Assembly (NCBI GenBank): GCA_044356825.1
Contig: JBIKVM010000004.1
Span: 1-42,269, forward strand
Direction: 5' to 3'
Length of the DNA stretch: 42,269 nucleotides
DNA from: JAUREX01 sp044356825
GTDB taxonomy: Bacteria > Pseudomonadota > Alphaproteobacteria > Rhodobacterales > Rhodobacteraceae
Part shown: piece by piece, positions 1 to 8,307 of the stretch
How the letters are laid out: the number at the start of each line of letters is the position of its first letter
Numbering within the stretch: the stretch's first letter is position 1
The notes under the pieces: model-generated
What the model saw: the letters and a program-made list of their open reading frames with translations, nothing else
Databases searched by the model: none
What the model was told of the DNA's origin: nothing
Made by a program: the position numbers and the translations under genes

Positions 1-366
1 CATCTTCTGGAGGATGAAGGCGGAAATCTGGGCGGGGCTGTATTTCTGGCCGCGCACCTCGACCCACGCGTCGCCGTTGCCGCCGTCGACCACTGCATAG
101 GGCAGGTTCTTGCGATCCTTGGCGATCATCGGATCGGTGGTGCGCCGGCCGATCAGGCGCTTGACCGCGAAGACGGTGTTCGCAGCGTTCGTGACCGCCT
201 GGCGCTTGGCCGGCTGGCCTACGAGACGCTCGTTCTCGGTGAAGGCAACGATCGAGGGGGTCGTGCGCGCCCCTTCGGAGTTCTCGATCACGCGCGGCTT
301 GGCGCCGTCCATGATGGCGACGCAGCTGTTGGTGGTTCCAAGGTCGATGCCGATGACTTTGGCCAT
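1..366 (-). CDS. dnaK: Chaperone DnaK (Hsp70), N-terminal fragment
   Basis: This is the first 122 residues of the ATP-driven cytosolic Hsp70 chaperone, which works with DnaJ and GrpE; the rest lies beyond the left edge of the window. The protein opens with MAKVIGIDLGTTNSCVAIMD, the phosphate-1 loop of the Hsp70 ATPase. It continues through the conserved TTPSIVAF segment, the NAANTVFAVKRLIGRR segment and a YSPAQISAFIL stretch, all diagnostic of DnaK. The ATG at 366 gives this invariant N-terminus and follows a purine-rich GGAG. The 161 bp upstream (367-527) hold no gene, only a candidate heat-shock promoter. The upstream neighbour on the same strand is an unrelated transporter permease, so dnaK is probably transcribed from its own promoter. 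Identification is essentially certain. Confidence 0.97.
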   Translation of the reverse strand, partial: MAKVIGIDLGTTNSCVAIMDGAKPRVIENSEGARTTPSIVAFTENERLVGQPAKRQAVTNAANTVFAVKRLIGRRTTDPMIAKDRKNLPYAVVDGGNGDAWVEVRGQKYSPAQISAFILQKM

Positions 367-488
367 GTTCTCCGGTCCTCTTGGTTGCGGCGACCAAAGG
401 GGGGCCCGGATCCGGCACCCGCCCAGGTCCCTTGGGCGTTTCAGGGCTGGTCAGGGACGCCGACGGGCGTGGCCTGACGATGGAGGCT

Positions 489-517
489 ATATAGGAAGGC
501 GGTTTTGCCGCCGCAAG
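489..517 (-). promoter_or_regulatory. Candidate RpoH (sigma-32) promoter of dnaK
   Basis: Read on the minus strand there is CTTG (517-514), an 18-base spacer, then CCTATAT (495-489), about 120 bp before the dnaK start. This resembles the alphaproteobacterial heat-shock consensus (CTTG, 17-18 bases, C-TAT-T), and dnaK is a classic RpoH target. The spacer contains a 5-bp inverted repeat (GGCGG, five-base loop, CCGCC at 499-513). That repeat may instead serve as a weak terminator hairpin for the permease gene ending at 528. Assignment is by motif only. Confidence 0.6.
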
Positions 518-527
518 GCGCTGCCCA

Positions 528-1361
528 TCATTGTCCGAGGCCGCGCGCGCTCCAGCTCAGAGAGACGCGCCGGCGCGTGTAGAACTCTCCCAGAAGCCCG
601 ATCGCCAGGCACACGAGCGCGAGCCGGACCGGATATCCGATCGCGGTGAAATGTGGCACATAGTTGATGAAGGCAAACCCCCGCGCCTGGTCCACGATGT
701 GAAAAAGCGGATGCCAGTCGAACAGTGCGCGCATCTGGGAGGGCAGCATGTTGGCCACAAACATCTTGCCCGAGGCGAACATGCTGATGCGCACATATCC
801 CTTGTTCACGAGGCCCACGAGGGTGGGGGCCCAGGGGCTGAATCCCATGAACACCATCCCGATCGCGGCACCCGTGAACCAGGCGAGCAGCAGCATCGCG
901 AAGGTCGCGACCGGCTGGTCGATCTTGAGCGGGTGGATCAGCGCGTGATAGACAAACAGCATCACCGCCACCGCAAGCACCTGCTGATAAAGGGCCGAGA
1001 GCGCCGCCGCGCAGATCGAGATCGTGGTGTTCATGGGCGAGTGCTTCATGATCGCCGAGACCGCGCCCTCGGCCCCCGCCACCGCCCCCACCGTCTTGAC
1101 ATGCGTCATGAAGATGAAGATCCCCGACAGGATGTAGATGATGTAGTCGCCCCGGATCTTGATTCCCCGCATCCCCAGCACCTCGAAGACGACGTAGAAG
1201 ATCGCGACGAGGCCGACCGATTGCGCGATGGTCGTGACCATGCCCACGATGGCGTTGCCCTGACCCTTGCGGACGTTGTGAACGGTCGCGTGGAAGATCA
1301 GCTCGAGGATGACGAAGGCATCCCGGGCGGGCGTCTTGCGCGAGGGGGCGGAGAACTTCAT
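528..1361 (-). CDS. KpsM-like ABC-2 polysaccharide export permease
   Basis: This 277-residue inner-membrane protein looks like the permease half of a capsule or O-antigen ABC-2 exporter. A short cytosolic N-terminus is followed by about six hydrophobic segments, near residues 37-60, 73-88, 113-140, 151-175, 215-235 and 244-261. A basic C-terminal tail (YTRRRVSL) follows. The FDWHPLFHIVDQARG stretch before the last segments is typical of KpsM/Wzm permeases. The ATG at 1361 gives a normal family length (260-280). No KpsT-like ATPase lies beside it: dnaK is downstream and cysQ is divergent upstream. The partner must be encoded elsewhere. Proximity to the glycosyltransferase block at 2268-9734 suggests, but does not prove, that it exports that glycan. 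Confidence 0.8.
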   Translation of the reverse strand: MKFSAPSRKTPARDAFVILELIFHATVHNVRKGQGNAIVGMVTTIAQSVGLVAIFYVVFEVLGMRGIKIRGDYIIYILSGIFIFMTHVKTVGAVAGAEGAVSAIMKHSPMNTTISICAAALSALYQQVLAVAVMLFVYHALIHPLKIDQPVATFAMLLLAWFTGAAIGMVFMGFSPWAPTLVGLVNKGYVRISMFASGKMFVANMLPSQMRALFDWHPLFHIVDQARGFAFINYVPHFTAIGYPVRLALVCLAIGLLGEFYTRRRVSLSWSARGLGQ

Positions 1362-1391
1362 CGGGCGATGCCTTGTTGCCGGGTGGCGGAA

Positions 1392-1439
1392 ATGCTAGCG
1401 CGAAAGGGATTTGAGAGGGGTTAAGTTCTTCCCTAGCAT
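1392..1439. repeat. Widely spaced 7-bp inverted repeat in the permease/cysQ divergent region
   Basis: ATGCTAG (1392-1398) and CTAGCAT (1433-1439) form an exact inverted repeat with centres 41 bp apart. It sits in the 109-bp intergenic region between the divergent permease gene and cysQ. CTAG is usually scarce in GC-rich proteobacterial DNA, so two copies in opposed orientation could be paired half-sites for a regulator. It could also be chance. No convincing promoter was seen in this interval. Confidence 0.3.
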
Positions 1440-1470
1440 GTCCGCGCCACGCGGCAAGACCGGAGGCAGC

Positions 1471-2262
1471 ATGGATCCCGCGCACCTTGAGCGCACGCTG
1501 CGCGATCTCGCCCTCGCGGCCGGGGCCGAGATCATGGCCCACCGCGCCGCCGGCGTCTCGGTCGAGAGGAAATCCGACCGCAGCCCGGTGACCGAGGCCG
1601 ACCGCGCGGCCGACGCGCTGATCTCGGCCGGGCTCGCGCGCGCATTCCCCGACATCCCCTGCGTCACCGAAGAGGCCGCCGAGAGCCATGCGGTGCGGGC
1701 GCCCCGTTTCTTCATCGTCGACCCCCTCGACGGCACGCGCGAGTTCATCCGCGGGGATGGCGATTTCACCGTCAACATCGCGCTCGTTGACGGCGGCGTG
1801 CCGGTGGCGGGCGTGATCTTCGCGCCGGTCCGCCGGCGGCTGTTCTATACCACCGCCACCGGCGGCGCGGTCGAGGAGGCGCCGGGCCCCGGCGGCGGCT
1901 GGCCGGGCACGCGCCGGCCGATGCGCGTCGCGCGCCCCGATCCCGCGGGGGTGCGCGTGGTCGCCTCGCGCTCGCACCGCGACCCCGAGACGGAGGCCTT
2001 CATCGCCCGCTTCGATGTGGCCGCGGTCGCGAGCGCGGGCTCCTCGCTCAAGTTCTGCCTCGTCGCGGCGGGCGAGGCCGACCTCTATCCGCGCTTCGGC
2101 CCGACGATGGAGTGGGACATCGCCGCGGGCGATGCGATCCTGCGCGCCGCTGGCGGGCAGCTCATCGATCTGCGCACGCGCGCGCCGATGGCCTATGGCA
2201 AGCCGGGCTGGCTGAACGGCCCCTTCGCGGCGCTGGCCCCCGGCGTGCCCGACTGGGACTGA
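1471..2262 (+). CDS. cysQ: 3'(2'),5'-bisphosphate nucleotidase, CysQ type
   Basis: This 263-residue, magnesium-dependent, lithium-sensitive phosphatase of the inositol-monophosphatase fold removes the 3' phosphate of PAP, the by-product of PAPS-dependent sulfation or sulfate reduction. Metal-site motifs are present: EE at 67-68, DPLDGTREF from residue 84, and WDIAAGDAILRAAGG near residue 213. The DGTREF and GDFTVNIALVDGG stretches favour CysQ over SuhB. The ATG at 1471 has GGAGG four bases upstream. A TTG at 1411 would add 20 residues with no family counterpart. The glycosyltransferase gene follows after five bases, so the two are probably co-transcribed. A sulfotransferase ends the same gene run at 9734, giving CysQ a local source of PAP. 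An inositol-phosphatase role cannot be excluded. Confidence 0.88.
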   Translation: MDPAHLERTLRDLALAAGAEIMAHRAAGVSVERKSDRSPVTEADRAADALISAGLARAFPDIPCVTEEAAESHAVRAPRFFIVDPLDGTREFIRGDGDFTVNIALVDGGVPVAGVIFAPVRRRLFYTTATGGAVEEAPGPGGGWPGTRRPMRVARPDPAGVRVVASRSHRDPETEAFIARFDVAAVASAGSSLKFCLVAAGEADLYPRFGPTMEWDIAAGDAILRAAGGQLIDLRTRAPMAYGKPGWLNGPFAALAPGVPDWD

Positions 2263-2267
2263 CGCGC

Positions 2268-3482
2268 GTGGCGGACCTGCCCGCGCTGTCGGTCCTGATC
2301 GCCAGCCACGGGCGCCCGGCCTATCTGATCCGCGCGCTGCGTTTTCTCGCCCAATCCGACCACCCCGCGCTCGAGGTCGTGGTGGCGGCCGATGCCCTGG
2401 GCCTCGCGGCGCTGGCGGGGGCGGGGTTCGCGGGGCGGATCAAGTCCTGCGCGGTGGCGGAACCCAACATCTCGGTGGCGCGGAACGCAGCCCTCGCGCT
2501 CGCGGGGGCGGAGACCGTGGCCTTCATCGACGATGACGCGGTGCCCGAACCGGGCTGGGCGCGCGCGCTGGCCGCGGCACTCGCCGATCCGCGCCATGTC
2601 GCGGCGGGCGGGCGCGTGCGCCGCCGCGGCGGTTGGGAGGCCGAGGCGCCGCCGGTCGCGGTCGATCCGCTCGGCGCCGATCACCCCCTCGGCCGGTGGG
2701 AGGATGTCGCGGCCGGCACCCTGCCAGCCCCCGCCCACGGCCTGATCCCGAAGGTGCAGGGCACGAATTGCGCCTTTCGCGCCGATGCGCTGCGCGCGGC
2801 GGGCGGGTTCGATCCGGCGTTTGCCTATTTCCTCGACGATGCCGACATCTGCCGCAGGCTTGCCGCGCGCGGTGCCGTCGTGTTCGTCCCCGGCGCCGAG
2901 GTCCAGCACGACCGCGCCGCGGGGCTCCATCGCGGGCCCGACCGCGCGCCGAGCGACCTCTTCGAGGTCGGCGCCTCGCAGGCGGTGTTCCTGCGTCGTC
3001 ACGCGCCTGCGGGCGACCATCCCGGGGCGCTCGCGGCCTTTGCGGCCGAGCAGCGGCGGCGCCTTTTGCGCCACATGCTCGCCGGGCGCCTCGGCCCCGA
3101 GGAGGTCGCGCGCCTGATGCGCCGCCTCGGGCAGGGGATCGCGGCGGGGCAGGGGCGCGCGCTCGGCCCCCTTCAGCCCCGTGCGGATGCGCCGCCCCCC
3201 TTCCTCCCGCTCGGCGGCACGGGGCCGCGGACCGGCCTGATCCTGCGCGCCCCCCTGCCGGGCGGCGCCGCCACGCGGGCCGACGCCGCGCGGGCGTGCG
3301 CCGCGGGGCAGGTCGTGACGGTGCTGGGCCGGCGCATGGGGCTCGGCGGCGCGCGGATCGGCTGCGATGCGGACGGGGTGTGGCACCACGGCCTCGCGCT
3401 CTGGTCGGGCCCGGGCGCCTTCGCGGCCGAGGTTGCGCGGATCGCGGCGCTGCGCCCCGCCGGCCCGCCCGACCGGCCCTGA
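2268..3482 (+). CDS. Family 2 glycosyltransferase
   Basis: This 404-residue protein has an N-terminal GT-A domain of family 2 type. LSVLIASHGRPAYLIRAL is the nucleotide-binding strand and first helix, FIDDDAVPEPGW (86 onward) is the metal-binding DxD region, and TNCAFRADAL plus FAYFLDDADICRRL is the acceptor/catalytic region with the usual ED-like pair. The C-terminal 150 residues are Ala/Arg/Gly-rich and show no domain I recognise. The GTG at 2268 lies five bases after cysQ; no ATG precedes the conserved strand and no strong ribosome site is visible. The gene opens the glycosyltransferase run, but 146 bp separate it from galU. Sugar donor and acceptor cannot be told from sequence. Confidence 0.85.
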   Translation: MADLPALSVLIASHGRPAYLIRALRFLAQSDHPALEVVVAADALGLAALAGAGFAGRIKSCAVAEPNISVARNAALALAGAETVAFIDDDAVPEPGWARALAAALADPRHVAAGGRVRRRGGWEAEAPPVAVDPLGADHPLGRWEDVAAGTLPAPAHGLIPKVQGTNCAFRADALRAAGGFDPAFAYFLDDADICRRLAARGAVVFVPGAEVQHDRAAGLHRGPDRAPSDLFEVGASQAVFLRRHAPAGDHPGALAAFAAEQRRRLLRHMLAGRLGPEEVARLMRRLGQGIAAGQGRALGPLQPRADAPPPFLPLGGTGPRTGLILRAPLPGGAATRADAARACAAGQVVTVLGRRMGLGGARIGCDADGVWHHGLALWSGPGAFAAEVARIAALRPAGPPDRP

Positions 3483-3628
3483 GGCGCCCAAGCGCAGGCT
3501 TTACCTCGGGCGGTTTTGTGTTATGCGAGCATCATTGAGCCGCAAACGCCTTGTTAAGGTCGTTCACGCATCGTCGCGCAGGCAGCCGGGCCCGGGGGCC
3601 CCGCGCCGCCTCTGGAAAGGAACGGATC

Positions 3629-4543
3629 ATGCCCAAGCGATCCCTGATGCGCGCCCCGAGGGTGACGAAGGCGGTCTTTCCCGTCGCGGGGCTCGGGACG
3701 CGCTTCCTGCCCGCGACGAAGTCGATCCCCAAAGAGATCCTCACCCTCGTCGACCGCCCGCTGATCCAGTATGCGATCGACGAGGCGCGCGCCGCCGGCA
3801 TCACCGATTTCATCTTCGTCACCGCCCGGGGCAAGAGCGCACTCGAGGATTACTTCGACCGCGCGCCCGAACTCGAATCCGCGCTGCGCCGGGCGGGCAA
3901 GCGCGACCTCCTGCGCGCGCTCGCGCAGACCGACATGCCCTCGGGCGCGATCGCCTATGTCCGCCAGAACCGCCCGCTCGGGCTGGGCCACGCGGTCTGG
4001 TGCGCGCGCCATCTGGTGGGCGATGAGCCCTTCGCCGTCATCCTGCCCGATGACGTCATCGCGGCCGAGGTGCCCTGCCTGCGCCAGATGGTCGAGGCCC
4101 ATGCCGAGACGCGCGGCAACATGGTCGCGACGATGGAGGTCGCGCCCGCGCAGGTCTCCTCCTACGGCATCCTCGATGCCGCGCCGGGGCAGGGGCGCCT
4201 CGTGCAGGCGCGCGGCATGGTCGAGAAACCGCGCCCCGAGGCCGCGCCCTCGACGCTGGCCGTGATCGGGCGCTATATCCTCGAACCCGAGGTGATGGGC
4301 CTTCTGGGACGGATCGGGCGCGGCGCGGGGCGCGAGGTGCAGCTGACCGACGCCATCGCCCGGCGCATCGCCGAGGGCGGCGCTGTCTGGGGCTATCGCT
4401 TTGCCGGCGAGCGGTTCGATTGCGGATCCAAGGCGGGCTTTCTGCGCGCGACGGTGGCCTTCGCGCTGGCGCGGCCCGATCTGCGCGACGATCTCGCGGC
4501 CTATCTCCAGACCCTGCCACGGACACGCCTTGCGGCCGAATAG
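3629..4543 (+). CDS. galU: UTP--glucose-1-phosphate uridylyltransferase
   Basis: GalU makes UDP-glucose from glucose-1-phosphate and UTP, the activated sugar for exopolysaccharide, LPS core and osmoregulated glucans. The 304-residue protein begins with the nucleotidyltransferase signature GLGTRFLPATKSIPKEIL near residue 20. It carries RQNRPLGLGHAVWCA, FAVILPDDVI, GMVEKPRPEAAPS, IGRYILEP and the late FDCGSKAGFL, all in the order expected for GalU. The ATG at 3629 follows GGAAAGGAAC; upstream in-frame codons give an unrelated low-complexity stretch. The 146 bp before it (3483-3628) contain no other gene, and I see no convincing promoter there. The next glycosyltransferase overlaps its 3' end, so the enzyme sits with its presumed consumers. 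Confidence 0.95.
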   Translation: MPKRSLMRAPRVTKAVFPVAGLGTRFLPATKSIPKEILTLVDRPLIQYAIDEARAAGITDFIFVTARGKSALEDYFDRAPELESALRRAGKRDLLRALAQTDMPSGAIAYVRQNRPLGLGHAVWCARHLVGDEPFAVILPDDVIAAEVPCLRQMVEAHAETRGNMVATMEVAPAQVSSYGILDAAPGQGRLVQARGMVEKPRPEAAPSTLAVIGRYILEPEVMGLLGRIGRGAGREVQLTDAIARRIAEGGAVWGYRFAGERFDCGSKAGFLRATVAFALARPDLRDDLAAYLQTLPRTRLAAE

Positions 4544-5783
4544 CCCCGATGCGACCGCCCGGCCGGACAGGCGCGCCGCGGCCCATCTGCTCGATGTCGG
4601 CCGCCTTCTGTCGCGCGCGGGGAGCGGGCCGCTGACCGGGATCGACCGGGTGGAGCTTGCGTATCTGCGCGAACTCCTCCTGCGCGGCGGGCCGGTCTGG
4701 GGCATCGTGCGCGTCGCGGGGGGCTGGGGCCTTCTTGATCGCGCGGGGCTCGAGGCCGTCGCGGCGCTGGCGCGGGGTGAGCGCGGGTTGCCCCTGCGGG
4801 CCGACCTGCGCGCGCGCCTCTATTGGCGCGACCCGGTGCGCGCGCGCGCCGATACGGCGGCGCGCGCCTTCGCGCAGGCGACGGCCACGCGGTTCGGCCT
4901 CGCGCGCCTTTTGCGCCGGACGCTGCCGCGGGGTGTCGAATACCTCAATGTCGGGCACAGCCCCCTGCCGCCCGTGCTGGTCGAGGCGATCCGTGCGGTG
5001 CCGGGCGCGCGCATCGGCGTGATGGTGCACGACACGATCCCGCTCGATCATCCGGCCTTCACGCGGCCGGGGCAGGGGGCGCGTTTCGGCGCCTGGCTGC
5101 GCCGGGCGGGAGAGGTCGCGGACCGCATCATATGCAATTCCGCCCACACCCGGCTGCACGCGGGCGAGTGGTTCTCGCGCTGGGGCCGCGTGCCGCCGGC
5201 CGAGGTCGCCCATCTCGGCGTCGATCTGCCGGCGGGCGCTGTCTGGGCCCCCGCCGCGGGGCGGGCGTCGTTCCTCTGCCTCGGCACGATCGAGCCGCGC
5301 AAGAACCACGCCCTTCTGCTCGATGTCTGGGCGCGGCTTCAGGCGGGGCTCGCACCCCAGCAGGTGCCGCGGCTTTGGATCGTGGGACGGCGCGGCTGGC
5401 TCAACCGCGAGGTGTTCGACCGGCTCGATGCGCTCGCCCACCAGCCCGATCCGCCGGTCGTCGAACTGGGCGCGGTCGATGACGCGATGCGGCTCAACCT
5501 GATGGCCGGGGCGCGCGCGCTCGTCTTTCCCGCCCATGCCGAGGGCTTCGGCCTGCCGCTGGCAGAGGCGATGGCGATGGGTCTGCCCGCGCTCTGCACC
5601 CCGCTTGCGCCCTTTCGCGAATTCGCGGGCGACTGGCCCACCTACCTGCCGCCCGATGCCCCCGAGGCCTGGGCGCGCGCGATCCTCGCCCTCGCGGCGA
5701 GCCCCGCCATCCCCGATCCGCCGGCGCGCGCGCCGCCCGACTGGGCCGCGCATTTCGACCGCGTGCTGGGCCCACCCGCTTGA
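4530..5783 (+). CDS. GT4-family glycosyltransferase (glycosyltransferase group 1)
   Basis: This GT-B fold enzyme of about 417 residues is probably retaining and UDP- or GDP-sugar dependent. The C-terminal half shows the group 1 hallmarks: FLCLGTIEPRKNHALLLDVW, then EGFGLPLAEAMAMGLP, an EX7E-type donor-site motif, with VFPAHAEG before it. The N-terminal half has TGIDRVELAYLREL and VMVHDTIPLDHP, typical of mannosyl- or rhamnosyltransferase-like members. The start is uncertain. TTG at 4530 is the only plausible initiator near the conserved region and overlaps galU by 14 bases, implying translational coupling; longer frames run into galU sequence. The next gene begins 41 bases after its stop. Confidence 0.83.
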   Translation: MRPNSPDATARPDRRAAAHLLDVGRLLSRAGSGPLTGIDRVELAYLRELLLRGGPVWGIVRVAGGWGLLDRAGLEAVAALARGERGLPLRADLRARLYWRDPVRARADTAARAFAQATATRFGLARLLRRTLPRGVEYLNVGHSPLPPVLVEAIRAVPGARIGVMVHDTIPLDHPAFTRPGQGARFGAWLRRAGEVADRIICNSAHTRLHAGEWFSRWGRVPPAEVAHLGVDLPAGAVWAPAAGRASFLCLGTIEPRKNHALLLDVWARLQAGLAPQQVPRLWIVGRRGWLNREVFDRLDALAHQPDPPVVELGAVDDAMRLNLMAGARALVFPAHAEGFGLPLAEAMAMGLPALCTPLAPFREFAGDWPTYLPPDAPEAWARAILALAASPAIPDPPARAPPDWAAHFDRVLGPPA

Positions 5784-5824
5784 AATCGCCCGCCTGAACC
5801 CGCCGCTTGCACCGATTTGATCCG

Positions 5825-6847
5825 ATGTCATTCGTCTCGCCGCTTTTCACCCGATTGCGCCTGCGCCTGCGGCGCGAGCGCCTCTTGGCGCGCGCGCGCC
5901 GGGCCTATCGGGCGCTGCGGCCGCTCGCGGACCGGACAGGGACGATCGCGCCGGGCGCGGTGCTGCTTTGTGCCACGATCCGCAACGAGGTCGGGCGCCT
6001 GCCCCATTTTCTTGCCCATCACCGGCGGATCGGGATCGGGCACTTCCTCATCATCGACAACGCCTCGGACGACGGCTCAGCCGAGGTGCTGATGGCCGAG
6101 CCCGACGTGTCGGTCTGGTCGACGGGCGCGAGCTATCGGCGCGCGGGGTTCGGTATGGACTGGGTCAACGGCGTGCTGCACGCCCATGCCCGCGGGCGAT
6201 GGGTGCTGACGGTCGATGCCGACGAGGCCTTCGTTCATCCCCATGCCGACACCCGGCCGATCGGGGCGCTGACGGACTGGCTCGAGGGGCAGGGCCTGCG
6301 CTCCTTCGGCGCGGTGCTGATCGACCTCTATCCGCGGGGGCCGGTCGAGGCGGCACTCTGCCCGCCCGGCGCCGACCCGCTGACGGTCGCGCCGTGGTTC
6401 GATCCGGGCAACCTGACGTTCCGGCGCAACGCCACCCATGGCAACCTCTGGATTCAGGGCGGGGTGCGGGCGCGGGTCTTCTTTGCCGACGCGCCCGAGC
6501 GCGCGCCGGCGCTGAACAAGATCCCGCTCGTGCGCTGGGCCCCCGGGATGGTCTATGCGAGTTCCACCCACATGCTGCTGCCGCGCGGCCTCAACCGCGT
6601 CTACGACCGGGCGGGAGGAGAGTTCGCCTCGGGCGCGCTCCTGCATTCCAAGTTCATCGCCGGTCTCGCGGGCAAGGCCGCCGAAGAGCTGCGCCGGCGC
6701 GAGCATCACGCCGCCAGCCGCGAATACCGCGCCTATGCCGCGGGCCTCGCGGCCGGGGTCGATCTGTGGTGCCCGCAGTCGGTCCGTTATGAGGGGTGGC
6801 GCCAGCTCGAGGCGCTCGGCCTCATCTCGGCGGGGAACTGGGCATGA
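5825..6847 (+). CDS. GT2-like glycosyltransferase (Glyco_tranf_2_4 type)
   Basis: This 340-residue cytosolic enzyme has a compact GT-A domain: VLLCATIRNEVGRLPHFLAH, then HFLIIDNASDDGSAEVL, and a metal-binding DADEAF near residue 131. This arrangement, with the RNE motif and IDNxSxDGS, matches the group often annotated as glycosyltransferase family 2 or family 92-like in Rhodobacterales surface-polysaccharide loci. A basic, Arg-rich stretch at residues 10-32 may lie against the membrane. The ATG at 5825 was chosen over a TTG at 5807; neither has a strong ribosome site. Its stop overlaps the next start (ATGA at 6844-6847), so the two products are probably made together. Specificity is unknown. 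Confidence 0.82.
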   Translation: MSFVSPLFTRLRLRLRRERLLARARRAYRALRPLADRTGTIAPGAVLLCATIRNEVGRLPHFLAHHRRIGIGHFLIIDNASDDGSAEVLMAEPDVSVWSTGASYRRAGFGMDWVNGVLHAHARGRWVLTVDADEAFVHPHADTRPIGALTDWLEGQGLRSFGAVLIDLYPRGPVEAALCPPGADPLTVAPWFDPGNLTFRRNATHGNLWIQGGVRARVFFADAPERAPALNKIPLVRWAPGMVYASSTHMLLPRGLNRVYDRAGGEFASGALLHSKFIAGLAGKAAEELRRREHHAASREYRAYAAGLAAGVDLWCPQSVRYEGWRQLEALGLISAGNWA

Positions 6848-8307
6848 GGGGGCGGCTCGGTGTCATCGTGCTCTGCCACGGCCGGCTCGACCGGGCCGAG
6901 GCGCTGGTGCGCCATTTCGTGCGGGGGGGCGCGCGCGTCGCGGTCCATGTCGATGCCGCCGTTCCCGAGGCGCAGGCCGCCCCCGTCATCGCGGCGCTCG
7001 CGGCGCTCGAGGGCGTCGCGCTGGTGCCGCGCCACGCCTGCGACTGGGGCGGCTGGTCGATCGTGGCGGCGACCGAGGCGGCGGCGCGGATCCTGCTTTG
7101 CCGCTTTGCCGAGGTCGGGCATGTCCTGCTCTGCTCGGGCGCCTGCCTGCCCTTGCGCCCGGTCCCCGAGATCGCGGCTCATTTCGCGGGCACCCCCGAC
7201 ACCGACCACATCGAGACGCACCCGCTGGGCGCCGAACGCTGGACGAAGGGCGGGCTCGAGGCGGAGCGGTTCACCCTGCGCTTTCCCTTCGCCTTTCGTA
7301 GCCAGCGGCGGCTGTTCGATACGGCCGTCGCGGTGCAGCGCCGCCTCGGGCTCGGGCGGCGCCCGCCCGCGGGGATCGCGCCGCATCTGGGCGCGCAATG
7401 GTGGTGCCTGACGCGCGCGACCCTTGCGGGCATCCTGAATGATCCCGAGGGCGACCGGCTCCGGCGCTATTTCCGGGGCGTCTGGATCCCGGACGAGGCC
7501 TATTTCCAGACCCTCGTGCACCGCCACGCGCGCGAGATCGTGCCCCGCTCGCCCACCTTCGCGCGCTTCGATGCATCGGGGCGGCCGCATGTCTTTCACG
7601 ACGATCAGGCCGATCTTCTGGCCGCCACCGGGGCGCTGGTCGCCCGCAAGATCTGGCCGGGGGCCGAGGGGCTCTATGAGCGCTTTCTCGGCCCCGCGCA
7701 GGGGCCGCCGCCCATGCCTGACGGGCGGCTCGAGGCGCGCCTCGCGGCCGCAGACCTGCGCCGGGCCGAGGGGCGGGCGGGGCTGGCGGCGCCGGGGCGG
7801 TTCGCCGACCGCAGCCGCGCGGCGCCGACCGCGCGGTCCTATGGCGTCTTCTGCGGGCTCGAGGCCGAGGCTGGGCAACTGGCGGCGGTTGCGGGGCTGA
7901 CGCCGCACGGGCATCTCTTCGCGCCCGGGGGGGCGGCCTTTGCGGGCGGGGGCGCGACGGGGCCCGGGGCGCTGCCGGCCGCGCCCTTCTGGCGCGACTA
8001 TGCGCCGGCCGATTTCCTGCGCAACCTGATCTGGGCGGGGCGAGACCGCGCGCAGGCCTTCCTTCTGCGCCCCGAGGATGCGGGCAAGATCGCGCCGTTC
8101 CTCGCGCGCGACCCCAATGCGCGCGGCCTGATCGTGCTGCGGGGCGCGCCGGCCGAGGGCGTGCTTGCTGGGGCGCTGCGCGCCCCCGGCGCGCGCCATC
8201 GCATCTGCATTGTCGATGCGCCGGATTTCGCCGCCGACCCCGCCCGCCATCTGCGCGACGCGATGGTCGCGCTTGGCCTCGGATCCGCCGGCGGGGGCAC
8301 GGCATGA
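6844..8307 (+). CDS. Branch-type (core-2/I) beta-1,6-GlcNAc transferase with uncharacterised C-terminal domain
   Basis: The 487-residue protein has two parts. Residues 1 to about 255 resemble the GT14 Branch family: VIVLCHGRLDRAEALVRHF, the DWGGWSIV motif, a LLCSGACLPLRPVPEI segment like the LSGxDxPLkp of the family, then GAQWWCLTR and WIPDEAYFQTLV, the usual acceptor-site pair. The remaining 230 residues match what I recall as DUF5928, a domain seen fused to this enzyme in Rhodobacterales; it has no assigned function. It contains FWRDYAPADFLRNLIW and a Rossmann-like alternation near the end. Both boundaries are ATGA overlaps (6844-6847 and 8304-8307), so the gene is translationally tied to the preceding transferase and the following sulfotransferase. 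GlcNAc transfer is inferred from the family only. Confidence 0.78.
   Translation: MRGRLGVIVLCHGRLDRAEALVRHFVRGGARVAVHVDAAVPEAQAAPVIAALAALEGVALVPRHACDWGGWSIVAATEAAARILLCRFAEVGHVLLCSGACLPLRPVPEIAAHFAGTPDTDHIETHPLGAERWTKGGLEAERFTLRFPFAFRSQRRLFDTAVAVQRRLGLGRRPPAGIAPHLGAQWWCLTRATLAGILNDPEGDRLRRYFRGVWIPDEAYFQTLVHRHAREIVPRSPTFARFDASGRPHVFHDDQADLLAATGALVARKIWPGAEGLYERFLGPAQGPPPMPDGRLEARLAAADLRRAEGRAGLAAPGRFADRSRAAPTARSYGVFCGLEAEAGQLAAVAGLTPHGHLFAPGGAAFAGGGATGPGALPAAPFWRDYAPADFLRNLIWAGRDRAQAFLLRPEDAGKIAPFLARDPNARGLIVLRGAPAEGVLAGALRAPGARHRICIVDAPDFAADPARHLRDAMVALGLGSAGGGTA

Noticed and set aside
1411..1470. A TTG that would extend CysQ by 20 residues.
   Set aside because: The extra residues are not family-like, and the ATG at 1471 has a good GGAGG.
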